Positions 16,331 through 31,300 of a stretch of DNA of 64,000 nt are shown here, in pieces. Positions within the stretch are counted from its first letter, which is position 1. Each line of letters opens with the position of its first letter. Where the stretch lies: positions 1,240,001 through 1,304,000 of the forward strand of contig JACKHM010000002.1 of assembly GCA_020638995.1 (NCBI GenBank), written 5' to 3'. The position numbers and the translations under genes were made by a program. Origin of the DNA: Planctomycetaceae bacterium. GTDB taxonomy: Bacteria > Planctomycetota > Planctomycetia > Pirellulales > Pirellulaceae. Under the pieces are notes generated by a model. That model ran no database searches and was not told the origin of the DNA. It was given only the letters and a program-made list of their open reading frames with translations.

Positions 16331-19300
16331 CTAAAACAAATCGTCCAGTACGTCCTCAAGTAACCCATCCTCGCCGAACGTAGACATCGCTTCGTCGGTC
16401 GGTGATTGCGTCCGTGGCCGTGTAGCCGACGCTAGATCGTCCAGCAGACGAGTCCACCGATCAGTTCCTGATTCGTAGGCACCGACAAGCTCAGGAAGTT
16501 CCTCTCCACCGCTCGCAAGACTTTCGAGCGGTCCATCAAGCGGACGTATCACACCTGATTCGACTCGGAAAATTGGTGAACTAAGGACTTGCGATCGGCT
16601 GCGATGGCTCCGTTGCGTCACGCTGTCAGGATCGGTGATTGAAGACACGATGATCGGGCTGGCAGAAAGTTCCGTGAGATCGGTCGCCCCAACGGCACCT
16701 TCACCTTCGCCACTTCCCGCGCTATTGATTCGGTTAACAACTTGCAGGACGTCGATCGGCGTTACGGATCCATCGTTGTTGACATCCAGGAATGGCGGTG
16801 CGCCCGATTGAGATGGCAAAACTCGCGAACCGTTGTTGTTCAAATCATTGATGATTTGGAGCGCATCAACCGCAGAAACACTGCCATCGTTGTTGACGTC
16901 GTACGGATTTACCGAGTTGTGCCACGTCGTGGCACTGCCGGTTCCGCTAACCGTGATCTGAACGGTCGTTACTGCGGACCGCGCCCCCGACGGGTCGACA
17001 GCCTGGTAGGTGAATGTTGAAACACCGGCGAAATCTGGCGTTGGCGTGTAGATAAAACCGCCATCCGCAAACAGGGTCACGCCGCCATTTGTCGGCAAAC
17101 TCCGAGCAATCGCTTGCAAGTCAGCTCGCACGTTGTCAACGTCATTGTCGTTGGCCAGTACCCCGGTCGCGCCGGATCTTTGCAGGGTCCCGCCTTGGCT
17201 CATCGTGTATACGTCGACAGTCGCCACCGGTGCATCGTTGACTCCGGTAACTACGATCGTAGCGGTCGCGGTGGTCGTCGAGTTGCCGTCCGATACTCGA
17301 TAGACAAAGGAATCATTCCCGTTGAAATTAAGAGCAGGTATGTAAGTGAATGCACCGGTTGTGTTTAGATTCAGCGTGCCATGTGTGACGCTAGTCACGA
17401 GCGAGACTGTCAGCGCATCACCTTCGATATCACTGTCATTTGCCAACACGCCGGCGAACGCAGAGATCTGTAGCGTCGTTTCTTCCGAGGTCGAGTAGGT
17501 CTCTGGATTTGCCGTCGGAGCATCATTCACGCCATGAACCGTGATCGTAACCGTCGCCAAGCCTGATGTGAGGCTTCCGTCGGTCGCGGAATAAGTGAAC
17601 GTGTCGCTGAGCGTCTCGTTGGATCGTAACAGACGGAAACCTTGAACCGCTGTGGGATCGTAGGTAAATCCACCATTCCCGTCTGACGTGACCGTAGCGC
17701 CACGCAAACTGCTGGTCGCCATCGTCGCAACATTTAAGTTGGTACCGGGGTCCGGATCCGTGTCATTTCCAAGTACGCCGAGGCTCACCACCGTGAGAGT
17801 GGCGTTCGCGTCAGTCGCGAAGGTGTCGTTTACCGCCGACGGTGCATTATTTACGCCGGTCACCGTAACCGTGACCGTAGCGGTGGATACACCACCTCGC
17901 CCGTCGCTGACCGTGTATTCAAACGTATCCGTTGTTACTTGACCGGCGGCGAGCCCGTTCAGTGACGCTGATGGAGTCGGGTTATAAGTCAATATGCTAT
18001 TTGCGGATAATGTAACCGAGGCACCCTTCGCGCTGGTCGTTTGGTGGCTGCTAATCGTCAACGCATCCCCATCAGGATCTGTATCTGTGCCGGCAGCGCC
18101 CGAACCAATCACGTTAATCGTCTGAATTTGCCCTTCAAACGTGCTGGCTTGATCGTCCCGTGCGATCGGAGCATCGTTTACGCCTGACACAGTTACCGTT
18201 ACCGTGGCCGGACTACTTACCGCACCGCGATTGTCGATCGCAGTATAAGTAAAGGTGACGGTCCGCGACTGGTTAACGCCCAGGTCTTGGAACGCACTGC
18301 CTGGATTGAAGGTGAAAAAGCTTCCGGACGAGTTACTCGCAGTGCCTTCACTCGGCTGCGAGGCAATACTGAAGGCAATCGTAGACGGGGTATCATCTGT
18401 ATCAATATCATTGCCGACAAATGTTCCGCTTACCGGTCCACCGTCTTCGACCGCACTAAGGTTGATATTTTGCACCGTCGGCGGATCATTCACGCCATCA
18501 ACGGTAATCGAAACCGTTGCGACATTGCTCGCGACACCATGCCGATCTCGGGCCAGATAGGTAAAACTAGTCGTTCCCTGCTGCCCAACCGCCAAAGAAT
18601 CAAAGAAGCTTCCTGGAACGAACGTAAACGATCCACCACCATTGTTCGTGACCGTACCGACGGACGCCGGAGGCTGAGTCACCAACGTGAATTGCAGGGA
18701 CGCCAGTGAGTCGTCGCTGTCAATATCGTCGCCACCGAAAGATTGGGTCAGCGAACCACCTTCGTTGACGTTAAAGGACAAGGAACTAGCGGTGGGCGCA
18801 TCGTTCGCCCCGGCCACGGAAATTGCAATGGTTCCGGGCGCGCTCGTCAACGCATGGCGATCCGTCGCGGTATAGGTGACTTGAACGGTCCCAGTTTCGC
18901 CAAGCGACAGCTCCTGGAAGTTCGCACCAGGGTTGTAGATGAATTGTCGCAAATTGCCGGGGTCACGAATAATCGTACCCTGCGTGGCCGATAACGTACT
19001 GGTGAAGGCGTAATTGAGAGTCTGCTGCGAGTCGTCGCTGTCCGCATCGGCACCGATAAATAATCGAGTGACAGGTCCACCATCTTCGTTGGCGGAGACA
19101 TTGACGACACCTGCTGTTGGCCGATCGTTCGTTCCAACGACAGTCACGGTCACCGTCGCTTGCCCGATGCCGCCATGCGTATCTCGAGCTTGATAGGTAA
19201 ACGTGACGTTGCGTGTGGCGTTCAGACTGAGATCGTCGAAGTCGCCGTTTGGATCAAACATATATGTGATATTTCCGGGCGTGCCATTGGCAGTCACTCG

Positions 19301-22300
19301 CCCGAGCGCCGGCTGGGACACAATCGAATAGACCAACGTCGCTCCCGTTTCGTCGCTGTCAACATCTATCGCAGAGAACGATCCCATCACGGCAGGGCCA
19401 TCTTCGCTAACGCCGGTCAGTGTCCGATTTTGTGCTACCGGTGCATCATTAACACCCGTCACCACAACGGTGACCACAGCCGAATTGCTCTCCGCCCCGT
19501 GTTGGTCCGTCGCAGCATACGTAAAGGTAATCTGACTCGTTTCGTTTACCGACAAATCCTGGAAGTCGCTTCCCGGGTCATAAACCGCAACTGCGTTGCC
19601 TAGTACGTTGCTGACATTAACACTACCGCTTCCAACCGAAGGTCCGCTCTTGAGCGAATAGGCGAGCGTTGAACCTGTCTCGTCACTGTCGATATCAGAC
19701 GCTTGCAGCGTGATGTTGACCGGGCTTCCGTCTTCAAAGGCGACAACACCCGCAATGTTCTGGGCCACCGGCGCGTCGTTTGCCCCGTTCACCGTAATCG
19801 TGACGGTAGCTAGAGCACTCTGACTAAAGTGCGTGTCCGCAGCTCGATAAGTAAATGTCACTTGTCGGCTCTGGCCTTGTGACAAATCTTGGAATGCTGC
19901 GCCGGGCGAGAATGAGAACGCCTTCGCACCCGCCGCGGTCGTTACCGGAGTCACCGTACCCTCGGCAGGCTGCGAGACGACCGTAAAGATTATGCCGGTG
20001 CCCGTCTCGTCGCTATCAACGTCCTGGGCAATGAAATCACCACTGATCGGCGACCCGTTTTCTACGGCGATCAGCCCGGTGACATTGCTTACAGCTGGGG
20101 CGTCGTTCTGGCCGGTCACTGTTATGGTGACCGTACCAATCGTGGTACTCGCCGAACCGAATCGATCACGAGCGATATAGGTAAACGTCAAGTCCAGCGT
20201 CTCGTTCAAAGCCAAGTCTTGGAAATCAGGACCCGGATCGAAGGAGAAGGATCGCCCACCGCTGTGAACGAGATTACCGGCGCTGGGTGGTGACGTGATC
20301 TCGTAAGTCAAAGAATTGGCATCGTCGTCGCTATCGACATCATCACCGGCCAATTGCGATGTCACGATCGCGCCATCCTCGATCGCGTTGATTGTCAGAT
20401 CCTGCACCGTGGGTGCGTTGTTCGTCCCGTTAACGGTAATCGTCACCGTCGCAAGTGTACTGTCCACAACTCCATCGTTCGCGGAGTAGCTGAACGTAAC
20501 AGTAGCTTGTTCTCCAGCCGCCAAGTGATCAAACGCAGTACCGGGATCAAACGTGAACGAACCGTTGGCATTGTCCGTCAATGTCCCGCCGCCCTGGAAG
20601 CCGCTCGCCATATAATCCAGGATCGTGCCCGTGTCCGCGTCCGTGCCGGCGAAATTCGCAGTCAATGGCTGATTCGCGTTTGTCGCCAACGAAAGTGCCG
20701 CAACCACGGGCGTATCATTCTTGCCTGTTATCGTAATTGTGCCCGTCGCCGTGTTGCTATCTGCCTGATGGGAATCTCGCGCGCTATACCGGAAGGTAAG
20801 CATGCGAATTTCACCTTCGTGAAGGTTTTGGAAGTCCGTTCCAGGATTGAATTGGAAGGTACCATTGTTGTTGTTCACGAGCGTGCCGCTGTTAGCAGGC
20901 AATTGTCCAATGAACGTGTACACCAACGTCGACTGACTGTCATCGGTGTCGACATCGTCGCCAAGGAATGTACCCGAGATCGCAGGACCATCCTCGATGG
21001 CAACCACCGAAACAGGCTGAACTGTCGGTGCATCGTTTACGCCGGTAACGACAACGGTCACAGTAGCCGTGTCGCTTGCATTGTGCGAATCGGTGGCGGT
21101 ATAGGGGAACGATATGGTTTGCGTCGCCCCAGCGGCGAGACTGATGAAATCAGTGCCGGGGTCGAAACGGAAGGAGCCATTTACTGGATTACTGATGGCC
21201 GAAGTACCAACGGTAACCGTTTTAGTACCGGTAAGGCCAGTAACGTCGGCAGCGTACACCAATGTCCCCGTATTGTCATCGGCATCCGCATCGTCGGCAT
21301 CAAAAGAGGCAACGGTGGCTGTACTGGCGGAAGTCGAAATTGTCACATCGTTGGCTTCGGGAGCGTCATTCTGACCGTTGACCGTAATCGTCACTGTGGC
21401 AAGATTACTGACTGCACCGTGTCGATCGGTCGCGGTGTAAGTAAATTTAACCACGCGGGACTCACCAGACTTCAAGTCGTCAAAATCAGTGCCCGGGTCG
21501 AAATAGAAGGTACTCGGATCTTCGTTCGCGTTGGGATTCCCGCTGCGCACCGCGCCCAAACTCGTCGGGCTTACAATGTTGTAACTGAGGTTGCTAGAGT
21601 CGTTGTCGAGGTCGATATCATCACCGACAAACGGTATCGCCAAAAGCGACTGGTTTTCAGTGATCGAGGTCGTTGCATTCGGAATTGGACCGGCAGTGGG
21701 AGCATCGTTGACACCATTAACCTGAACGGTCACCGTCGCGACATTAGACGGCAAGCCCAGATCATCGACGATCACATAGCGGAATGTGTCGAGGTCGTAA
21801 TTGACACCTAGCACCGCGTTCGAAGAGTCGTAGGCCGCGAGTTGATGGAAAGCGTTCACTGGGTCGAATGTAAAGTCACCATTTTTCACCATCCGGCCCA
21901 ACATTGTGTCGTCCACCAGCAGGAATTGCACTTGGCCCCTGGTGCCGGCCGTATCCGCGTCGCCCTGAATTTCGAGGAAAGTCGAGTCGACGTCCGTGTC
22001 ATTGTAGATCGCGCCGACGCCAGCAACGACGAGCAAGCTGTCCTCGTCCGTTGTATAAGCCGCTTCCAAACCTGCTTCCGGATCATCATTGGCAACGGGA
22101 GCATCGTTTACGGGGTTCACAGTAACAGTAATCGTACCCGTGGAAGATTGAGGGTCTGCAACTCCACGGCTCATTCCATCATCGGTAATCGTATAGGTGA
22201 AAGTATCGGTGCCGAAGAAATTCAGCGCCGGCATGTATTCGATCTGCGTTCCGTTGATCGTGACCGTGCCACCGTTCGTGCTAGTCGCAGCAACATTCGT

Positions 22301-25300
22301 GAGCGTTAACACCTGACCGACCTCGTCGGCTGGCCCGGCCAAATCTTTGGTCGCGGTTGTCGTGGTCAGATCAACGGTAGCGACTGATAGCAGCGTATCC
22401 TCATCGGTCGTGTAACTGTGCTTCACCAAGTCAGAGGCATTCGTTGGACGGGGCAGCGGCGGGTCATTGATCGATTCGATCGTCAACGTATAGGGGCCAA
22501 AAAGAATTGTTTGGTCGTCGCCCGGCACACTCGGTGTCCCACCGTCGTCCTTCAAGGTCACGCTGAAAACGGCGGTGCCATTCGACTCCGCATCCGCCTT
22601 GAACGACAAGTCGCCAGTAAGTGGATCGAAAGCGATCGGAGTCGCAAAAGTCAGACCACCGCTCGTTGTTACGGCAACGCTTGCCGTGAGAATCTGAGAG
22701 AATTCATCGGTTGCCGTTGACGGCCCCGGCAACACGGTCGAAGCCCAGTCGCTGATCACCACCAATCCGCTATCTTCATCTCGCGTTGGGTTCGCTAAGG
22801 TCGCATCTACGACTACAAACGGTGCATCATTAACAGGCGCAACTGCCAGCGTAACTCGCTGGACGGGTGATTTATCGACTCCACCATTCGCAGTCCCGCC
22901 ATCATCCATCAAGACAACTTCGATGATCGCTGACCCATTGGTGTCAGGTGCGGTCTGGAACGACAGCAGACCAGTCATCGGATCGATCGCTGGTCCCGAC
23001 AGGAACGCCAAGTTTCCAGTCACCGTTGTCGGTGTTACCACGAAAGTCAGATTCTGATTCAACTCGTTTGTGGCGGTCGTCGGTCCAGGAAGTACGTTCG
23101 CGACGATGGGCGTGCCCCCAGAAACATTCACCGGATATACGGTGGTAGCACCCTCATAGTCACCCTCATTGGCAGAAATCGATGTTTCAAGGAGATCAAA
23201 CTGGGGAGCGTCGTTAACCGGATTCACCGTAATTGAGATACTAGCAGTCGCCGTCAACGCCGCGGGATCGCTGGAAACATTCGCAACCGTATCGCTATCC
23301 GTATAACCCAGATCATTTACCGATATGGTCAAGAATTCATCGACACCATCTGTATTGAAGTCTTGATCCGGGAAATACATGATTGTCGCCATCGCGGTAT
23401 TCAAATTCGCAATGCTGCCTTGAATAGTCACCGACTGCAACGTGCCCGTCACCGCCGGGGTCTCGGAGTCTGCCCCATCCGCATTCGTTGACGATTGCAC
23501 CGCCACACCTGACGTATCGATCTTCAAACCACCGTGCAAGACGCTGAGCGTCACCTCCAACACGATCGTGTTCGGGTCGTAAATGGCGTCAACGTCATCT
23601 ACGGTAATTCCAGTATTTGAACCGTCGACCACGTCTATTCCCGCGATGTCGTCCTCGTTGAGAGAAGTAACAAGTCCTGCTGGAACGCTAATGGTGGGCG
23701 AATCATTGGATGGAAGCACCGTCAAGGGCAAGATGCCCGGCGCTGTCTGAGCAAAGGGCTCACTGAGACTTGTGCTGGTGTTCGGATAGGCTGCCGACCG
23801 GTAGTCGACGTTGCCAAGGTCGCTCACCGTAATCAGCAGCATTTCGTCGTTGAGAGGGCTGTTTTGAGTATTGAAATTATGGTCATTGAAGTAGCGCAGA
23901 TTTAACAACGCCACGTTCAAGTCAGCTATCGTTCCCGTCAGGGTCACACGCTGATACGTCTCGGACAGGTCTGTCAAATCGGGAGCAACACTGTCACTCG
24001 CGGCATTCACGATCTGTGTCACCGTCACGCCGACGGGAACACTATCAAACTGCAAACCACCATGCAGCACCTCCAAGGTCACATGCAGTTGCACATCGCC
24101 CTGGTGATAAACGTCATCCACCAAATCACCAACCGTGATGCCGACCGGGGTACCGCCGCTAGTATCAACCAGCAGCAGACCGTTGGTATCGTCCTCTTTT
24201 AGGACATCAGCAATCATCGCCGGAATGACGATCGTCGGAGCATCATTCGTTGGCAACACCGTTAGGTTCAATGTCGTTGTCGCCGTCAGTTCGGTACCAC
24301 CGCCACTGGTCGTGCTTAGCGTCGTTGTTCCGTCGCCCGGCGTCCCGTCCGTCTGATAGTCCGTATTCCCCAAGTCGCTGACAAAGATCGTCAGCGTCTC
24401 CGCGTTCGCGACCACCGCCGTGTTGAAGTCCTGGTCGTTGTAGTACACCAGCGTGTCTAACGCCGTGTTCAAGTCTGCGATCGTCCCCTGCAGTGTGATC
24501 GATTGGAACGAACCCGTCACGTTCCCCGCATCCGGGGCCACGCTGTCCGCATTCGCCAGCGTCGACGCCACTCGAACCAGATTCGTCTCATCAATCGTCA
24601 AACCACCATGCAACACGCTCAGCGTGACGTTCACCACCACCACGTCCGGATCGTAAACATCGTCCGCATCCTCGAACACACGAATCATGTCGATCTGCAA
24701 ACCGGACGCATCGTCCTCCGCAACCGTCAAGTTCGCTGGTGTACTCGTCACGCCGCTCACATCGATCACTGGTGCATCATTTGTCGGTAATACCGTCAAA
24801 GACAACATCTCCATCGCCGTCAGCGCCGTGCTCACTCCAGGATCGCTGCTTAAAGGCGTTCCAGGACCATCCGCCGCATCACCGTCCGTCGCGTGATCCG
24901 TATTCCCCAAATCGTTCACAAAGATCGTCAGCGTCTCTGCATTCGCAATGATCTCCGTGTTGAAGTCCGCGTCGTTGAAGTAACGCAACGTATCCAGAGC
25001 AGTACCCAAGTTCGCAATCGTACCCCGCAACGTCAACGATTGCAGCGTGCCGCCGACCAAAGGCTCCACCGCATCCGCACTCGCAAGCGTCGAACTCACC
25101 AGCGTCACGCCCGTCGTATCCACCGTCAAGCCGCCATGCAACACGCTCAGCGTGACGTTCACCACCACATCGTCCGGGTCGTACAAGTCGTCCGCCATCT
25201 CCGACAAACGAATCCCTACAACACCCAACCCCGATGAGTCGTCTTCTTCCACCGTCAAACTCGAAGCCGACAACGTACCAGCACTTACATCAATCGACGG

Positions 25301-28300
25301 TGCATCATTCGTCGGTAATACCGTCAAAGACAACGTCGACAGCGCCGTCAGCGCCGTGTTTGCCGAGGCGTCGCTGCTTAAAGGCGTTCCAGGACCGTCC
25401 GTTGCATTACCGTCCGTCGCGTGATCCGTATTCCCCAAGTCGTTCACAAAGATCGTCAATGTCTCTGCATTCGCCACTATCTCCGTGTTGAAGTCCGTGT
25501 CGTTGAAGTACAGCAACGTATCCAGGGCCGTGCTCAAATTCGCGATCGTCCCACGCAACGTCAACGATTGCAGCGTGCCGCCTACCAAAGGCTCCACCGT
25601 ATCCGCACTCGCAAGCGTCGAACTCACCAGCGTCACGCCCGTCGTATCCACCGTCAGGCCGCCGTGCAGAACGCTCAACGTCACCGCAACCTCGACTACA
25701 TCCGGATCGAACAAGTCGTCAACCGTCTCCGACACGCGAATCCCTACAATACCCAACCCCGAGGCGTCGTCCTCTTCCACCGTCAAGCTCGATGCCGACA
25801 ACGTACCAGCACTCACATCAATCGCCGGTGCGTCATTCGTCGGCAAGACCGTCACGTTCAATGTCGTCATCGCCGTCAGCGCCGTGCTTACCGAAGCGTC
25901 GCTGCTTAAAGGAGTCCCAGGACCATCCGTCGCGTTACCGTCCGTCGCGTGATCCGTATTTCCCAAATCGTTCACAAAGATCGTCAGCGTCTCCGCATTC
26001 GCCACTATCTCCGTGTTGAAGTCCGCGTCGTTGAAGTACAGCAACGTATCCAGGGCCGTGCTCAAATTCGCGATCGTCCCACGCAACGTCAACGATTGCA
26101 GCGTGCCGCCTACCAAAGGCTCCACCGTATCCGCACTCGCAAGCGTCGAACTCACCAGCGTCACGCCCGTCGTATCCACCGTCAGGCCGCCGTGCAGAAC
26201 GCTCAACGTCACCGCAACCTCGACTACATCCGGATCGAACAAGTCGTCAACCGTCTCCGACAAACGAATCCCTACAATACCCAACCCCGAGGCGTCGTCC
26301 TCTTCCACCGTCAAGCTCGATGCCGACAACGTACCAGCACTCACATCAATCGCCGGTGCGTCATTCGTCGGCAAGACCGTCACGTTCAATGTCGTCATCG
26401 CCGTCAGCGCCGTGCTTACCGAAGCGTCGCTGCTTAAAGGAGTCCCAGGACCGTCCGTCGCATTACCGTCCGTCGCGTGATCCGTATTTCCCAAATCGTT
26501 CACAAAGATCGTCAGCGTCTCCGCATTCGCCACTATCTCCGTGTTGAAGTCCGCGTCGTTGAAGTACAGCAACGTATCCAGGGCCGTGCTCAAATTCGCG
26601 ATCGTCCCACGCAACGTCAACGATTGCAGCGTGCCGCCTACCAAAGGCTCCACCGTATCCGCACTCGCAAGCGTCGAACTCACCAGCGTCACGCCCGTCG
26701 TATCCACCGTCAGGCCACCGTGCAACACGCTCAACGTCACCGCAACCTCGACTACATCCGGATCGAACAAGTCGTCAACCGTCTCCGACACGCGAATGCC
26801 AACAATGCTCAACCCCGAGGCATCGTCTTCCTCGACCGTCAAGTTCACCGCTGACAATGTACCTGCCGTCACATCAATCACAGGAGCGTCGTTCGTCGGC
26901 AAGACCGTTAACGACAACGTCGACAGCGCCGTCAGCGCCGTGCTCACTCCAGGATCGCTGCTTAAAGGCGTTCCAGGACCGTCCGTCGCGTTACCGTCCG
27001 ACGCGTGATCCGTATTCCCCAAGTCGTTCACAAAGATCGTCAACGTCTCTGCATTCGCAGGAAGAATCTCCGTGTTGAAGTCCGCGTCGTTGAAGTACAG
27101 CAACGTATCCAGGGCCGTGCTCAAATTCGCGACCGTCCCCCGCAACGTCAACGATTGCAGCGTGCCGCCTACCAAAGGCTCCACCGTATCCGCACTCGCA
27201 AGCGTCGAACTCACCAGCGTCACGCCCGTCGTATCCACCGTCAGGCCGCCGTGCAGAACGCTCAACGTCACCGCAACCTCGACTACATCCGGATCGAACA
27301 AGTCGTCAACCGTCTCCGACACGCGAATGCCAACAATGCTCAACCCCGAGGCGTCGTCTTCCTCGACCGTCAAGTTCACCGCTGACAATGTACCTGCCGT
27401 CACATCAATCACAGGAGCGTCGTTCGTCGGCAAGACCGTTAACGACAACGTCGACAGCGCCGTCAGCGCCGTGTTTGCCGAGGCGTCGCTGCTTAAAGGC
27501 GTTCCAGGACCGTCCGTTGCATTACCGTCCGTCGCGTGATCCGTATTCCCCAAATCGTTCACAAAGATCGTCAACGTCTCTGCATTCGCAGGAAGAATCT
27601 CCGTGTTGAAGTCCGCGTCGTTGAAGTACAGCAACGTATCCAGGGCCGTGCTCAAATTCGCGATCGTCCCACGCAACGTCAACGATTGCAGCGTGCCGCC
27701 TACCAAAGGCTCCACCGTATCCGCACTCGCAAGCGTCGAACTCACCAGCGTCACGCCCGTCGTATCCACCGTCAGGCCGCCGTGCAGAACGCTCAACGTC
27801 ACCGCAACCTCGACTACATCCGGATCGAACAAGTCGTCAACCGTCTCCGACACGCGAATGCCAACAATGCTCAACCCCGAGGCGTCGTCTTCCTCGACCG
27901 TCAAGTTCACCGCTGACAATGTACCTGCCGTCACATCAATCACAGGAGCGTCGTTCGTCGGCAATACCGTTAACAACAACGTCGACATCGCCGTCAGCGC
28001 CGTGCTCACTCCAGGATCGCTGCTTAAAGGCGTTCCAGGACCGTCCGTTGCATTACCGTCCGTCGCGTGATCCGTATTCCCCAAGTCGTTCACAAAGATC
28101 GTCAACGTCTCTGCATTCGCAGGAAGAATCTCCGTGTTGAAGTCCGTGTCGTTGAAGTACAGCAACGTATCCAGGGCCGTGCTCAAATTCGCGATCGTCC
28201 CACGCAACGTCAACGATTGCAGCGTGCCGCCTACCAAAGGCTCCACCGTATCCGCACTCGCAAGCGTCGAACTCACCAGCGTCACGCCCGTCGTATCCAC

Positions 28301-31300
28301 CGTCAGGCCGCCGTGCAGAACGCTCAACGTCACCGCAACCTCGACTACATCCGGATCGAACAAGTCGTCAACCGTCTCCGACACGCGAATGCCAACAATG
28401 CTCAACCCCGAGGCATCGTCTTCCTCGACCGTCAAGTTCACCGCTGACAATGTACCTGCCGTCACATCAATCACAGGAGCGTCGTTCGTCGGCAATACCG
28501 TTAACGACAGCGTCGACAGCGCCGTCAGCGCCGTGCTCACTCCAGGATCGCTGCTCAAGGGCGTTCCCGTACCATCCGCCGCGTTACCGTCCGTCGCGTG
28601 ATCCGTATTCCCCAAATCGTTCACAAAGATCGTCAACGTTTCTGCGTTCGCTCCGATCTCTGTGTTGAAGTCTTGGTCGCTGTAGTACACCAGCGTGTCT
28701 AACGCCGTGTTCAAGTCTGCGATCGTCCCACGCAGCGTGATCGATTGGAACGAACCCGTCACATTCCCCGCATCCGGGGCCACACTGTCTGCATCTGCCA
28801 GCGCCGACGCCACTCGAACTAGATTCGTCTCATCAATCGTCAAACCGCCATGCAACACGCTCAGCGTGACGTTCACCTGCACCATGTCCGGATCGTAAAC
28901 ATCATCCGCATCCTCGAATACACGAATCATGTCGATCTGCAAGCCGGACGCATCGTCCTCAGCAACCGTTAAGCTTGCCGGGGTACTCGTCACACCGCTC
29001 ACATCAATCACTGGTGCATCATTCGTCGGCAATACCGTCAGTTGCAGAAGGTCTGAAGCCGTCTCCACTCGCGCGTCCGCTTCGTCCGTACTGGTGTTCG
29101 GATAGGCTACCGTCCGGTAATCGACATTGCCCATGTCGTTCACGGTAATCAGAAGGAACTCGTCGTTGAGAGGACTGATCTCAGTATTGAAATTATGGTC
29201 ATTGAAGTAGCGAAGATTTAACAACGCGACATTCAAGTCAGCTATCGTTCCCTCCACCGTAACACGCTGATACGTTTCGGATAGGTCTGTCAAATCAGGA
29301 GCCACGCTGTCACTCGCGGCGTTCAGAAGCTGTGTCACCGTCACGCCGACGGGAACACTATCAAACTGCAAACCGCCGTGCAGCACCTCCAAGGTCACAT
29401 GCAGTTGCACATCGCCCTGGTGATAAACATCATCTACCAAATCGCCAACCGTGATACCGACCGGCGAACCGCCACTAGTATCAACCAACAGCAGACCGTT
29501 CGAATCGTCCTCTTCCAGGATCTGAGCGATCATCGCAGGTACGACAACTGTCGGAACATCATTCACCGGCAGAACGGTTAAAGACAGCGTCTCCGTAGCG
29601 GTCAACTCGGTAGCACCGCCACTGGTCAAGCTTAGCGTCGTTGTCCCGTCACCCGGCGTCCCGTCCGTCTGATAGTCCGTGTTCCCCAAGTCTTCAACCA
29701 GAATCGTCAGCGTTTCCGCGTTCGCAGGAAGAATCTCTGTGTTGAAGTCTTGGTCGCTGTAGTACACCAGCGTGTCTAACGCCGTGTTCAAGTTCGCGAT
29801 CGTCCCCTGCAGCGTGATCGATTGGAACGAACCCGTCACGTTCCCCGCATCCGGAGCCACGCTGTCCGCATCCGCCAGCGCCGACGCCACTCGAACTAGA
29901 TTCGTCTCATCAATCGTCAAACCACCATGCAACACGCTCAGTGTCACGTTAACCACCACATCGTCCGGGTCGTAAACATCATCCGCATCCTCGAACACAC
30001 GAATCATGTCGATCTGCAAACCAGACGCATCGTCCTCCGCAACCGTTAAGTTTGCCGGGGTACTCGTCACACCGCTCACATCAATCACTGGTGCATCATT
30101 CGTCGGCAAGACCGTCAACGACAACATCTCCATCGCCGTCAACTCGGTACCACCGCCACTGGTCGTGCTCAGCGTTGTTGTCCCGTCACCCGGCGTCCCG
30201 TCCGTCTGATAGTCCGTATTCCCTAAGTCTTCCACCAGAATCGTCAGCGTCTCCGCGTTCGAACCCATCTCCGTGTTGAAGTCCGCGTCGTTGTAGTACA
30301 CCAGCGTGTCTAACGCCGTGTTCAAGGCTGCGATCGTTCCCTGCAGCGTGACCGACTGGAACGAACCTGTCACATTCCCCGCATCCGGAGCCATGCTATC
30401 CGCATCCGCCAGCGCCGACGTCACCCGCACCAGATTCGTCTCATCAATCGTCAAACCGCCATGCAACACGCTCAGCGTGACGTTCACCACCACATCGTCC
30501 GGGTCGTACAAGTCGTCCGCCAAATCCGACAAACGAATCCCAACAATACCCAACCCCGATGCGACGTCCTCTTCCACCGTCAAGCTCGATGCCGACAACG
30601 TACCAGCACTCACATCAATCGCCGGTGCGTCATTCACCGGCAGAACGGTTAAAGACAGCGTCTCCGTAGCGGTCAACTCGGTAGCACCGCCACTGGTCAA
30701 GCTTAGCGTCGTTGTCCCGTCACCCGGCGTCCCGTCCGTCTGATAGTCCGTGTTCCCCAAGTCTTCAACCAGAATCGTCAGCGTTTCCGCGTTCGCAGGA
30801 AGAATCTCTGTGTTGAAGTCTTGGTCGCTGTAGTACACCAGCGTGTCTAACGCCGTGTTCAAGTTCGCGATCGTCCCCTGCAGCGTGATCGATTGGAACG
30901 AACCCGTCACGTTCCCCGCATCCGGAGCCACGCTGTCCGCATCCGCCAGCGCCGACGCCACTCGAACTAGATTCGTCTCATCAATCGTCAAACCGCCATG
31001 CAACACGCTCAGCGTCACGTTAACCACCACATCGTCCGGGTCGTAAACATCATCCGCATCCTCGAACACACGAATCATGTCGATCTGCAAACCAGACGCA
31101 TCGTCCTCCGCAACCGTTAAGTTTGCCGGGGTACTCGTCACACCGCTCACATCAATCACTGGTGCATCATTCGTCGGCAAGACCGTCAACGACAACATCT
31201 CCATCGCCGTCAACTCGGTACCACCGCCACTGGTCGTGCTCAGCGTTGTTGTCCCATCACCCGGCGTCCCGTCCGTCTGATAGTCCGTATTCCCTAAGTC

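Noticed and set aside
20354..21811. A 485-codon open frame on the plus strand, opposite the VCBS-like array
   Set aside because: It is exactly antisense to a clear repeat domain region. Its translation is Arg, Cys and His rich with no domain pattern, so it is a by-product of codon bias in the real gene.
25421..28668. A series of repeated plus-strand frames of 125-162 codons, almost identical to each other
   Set aside because: They repeat because the minus-strand coding repeats of 528/531 bp repeat. They have no independent ribosome-binding sites or family pattern.
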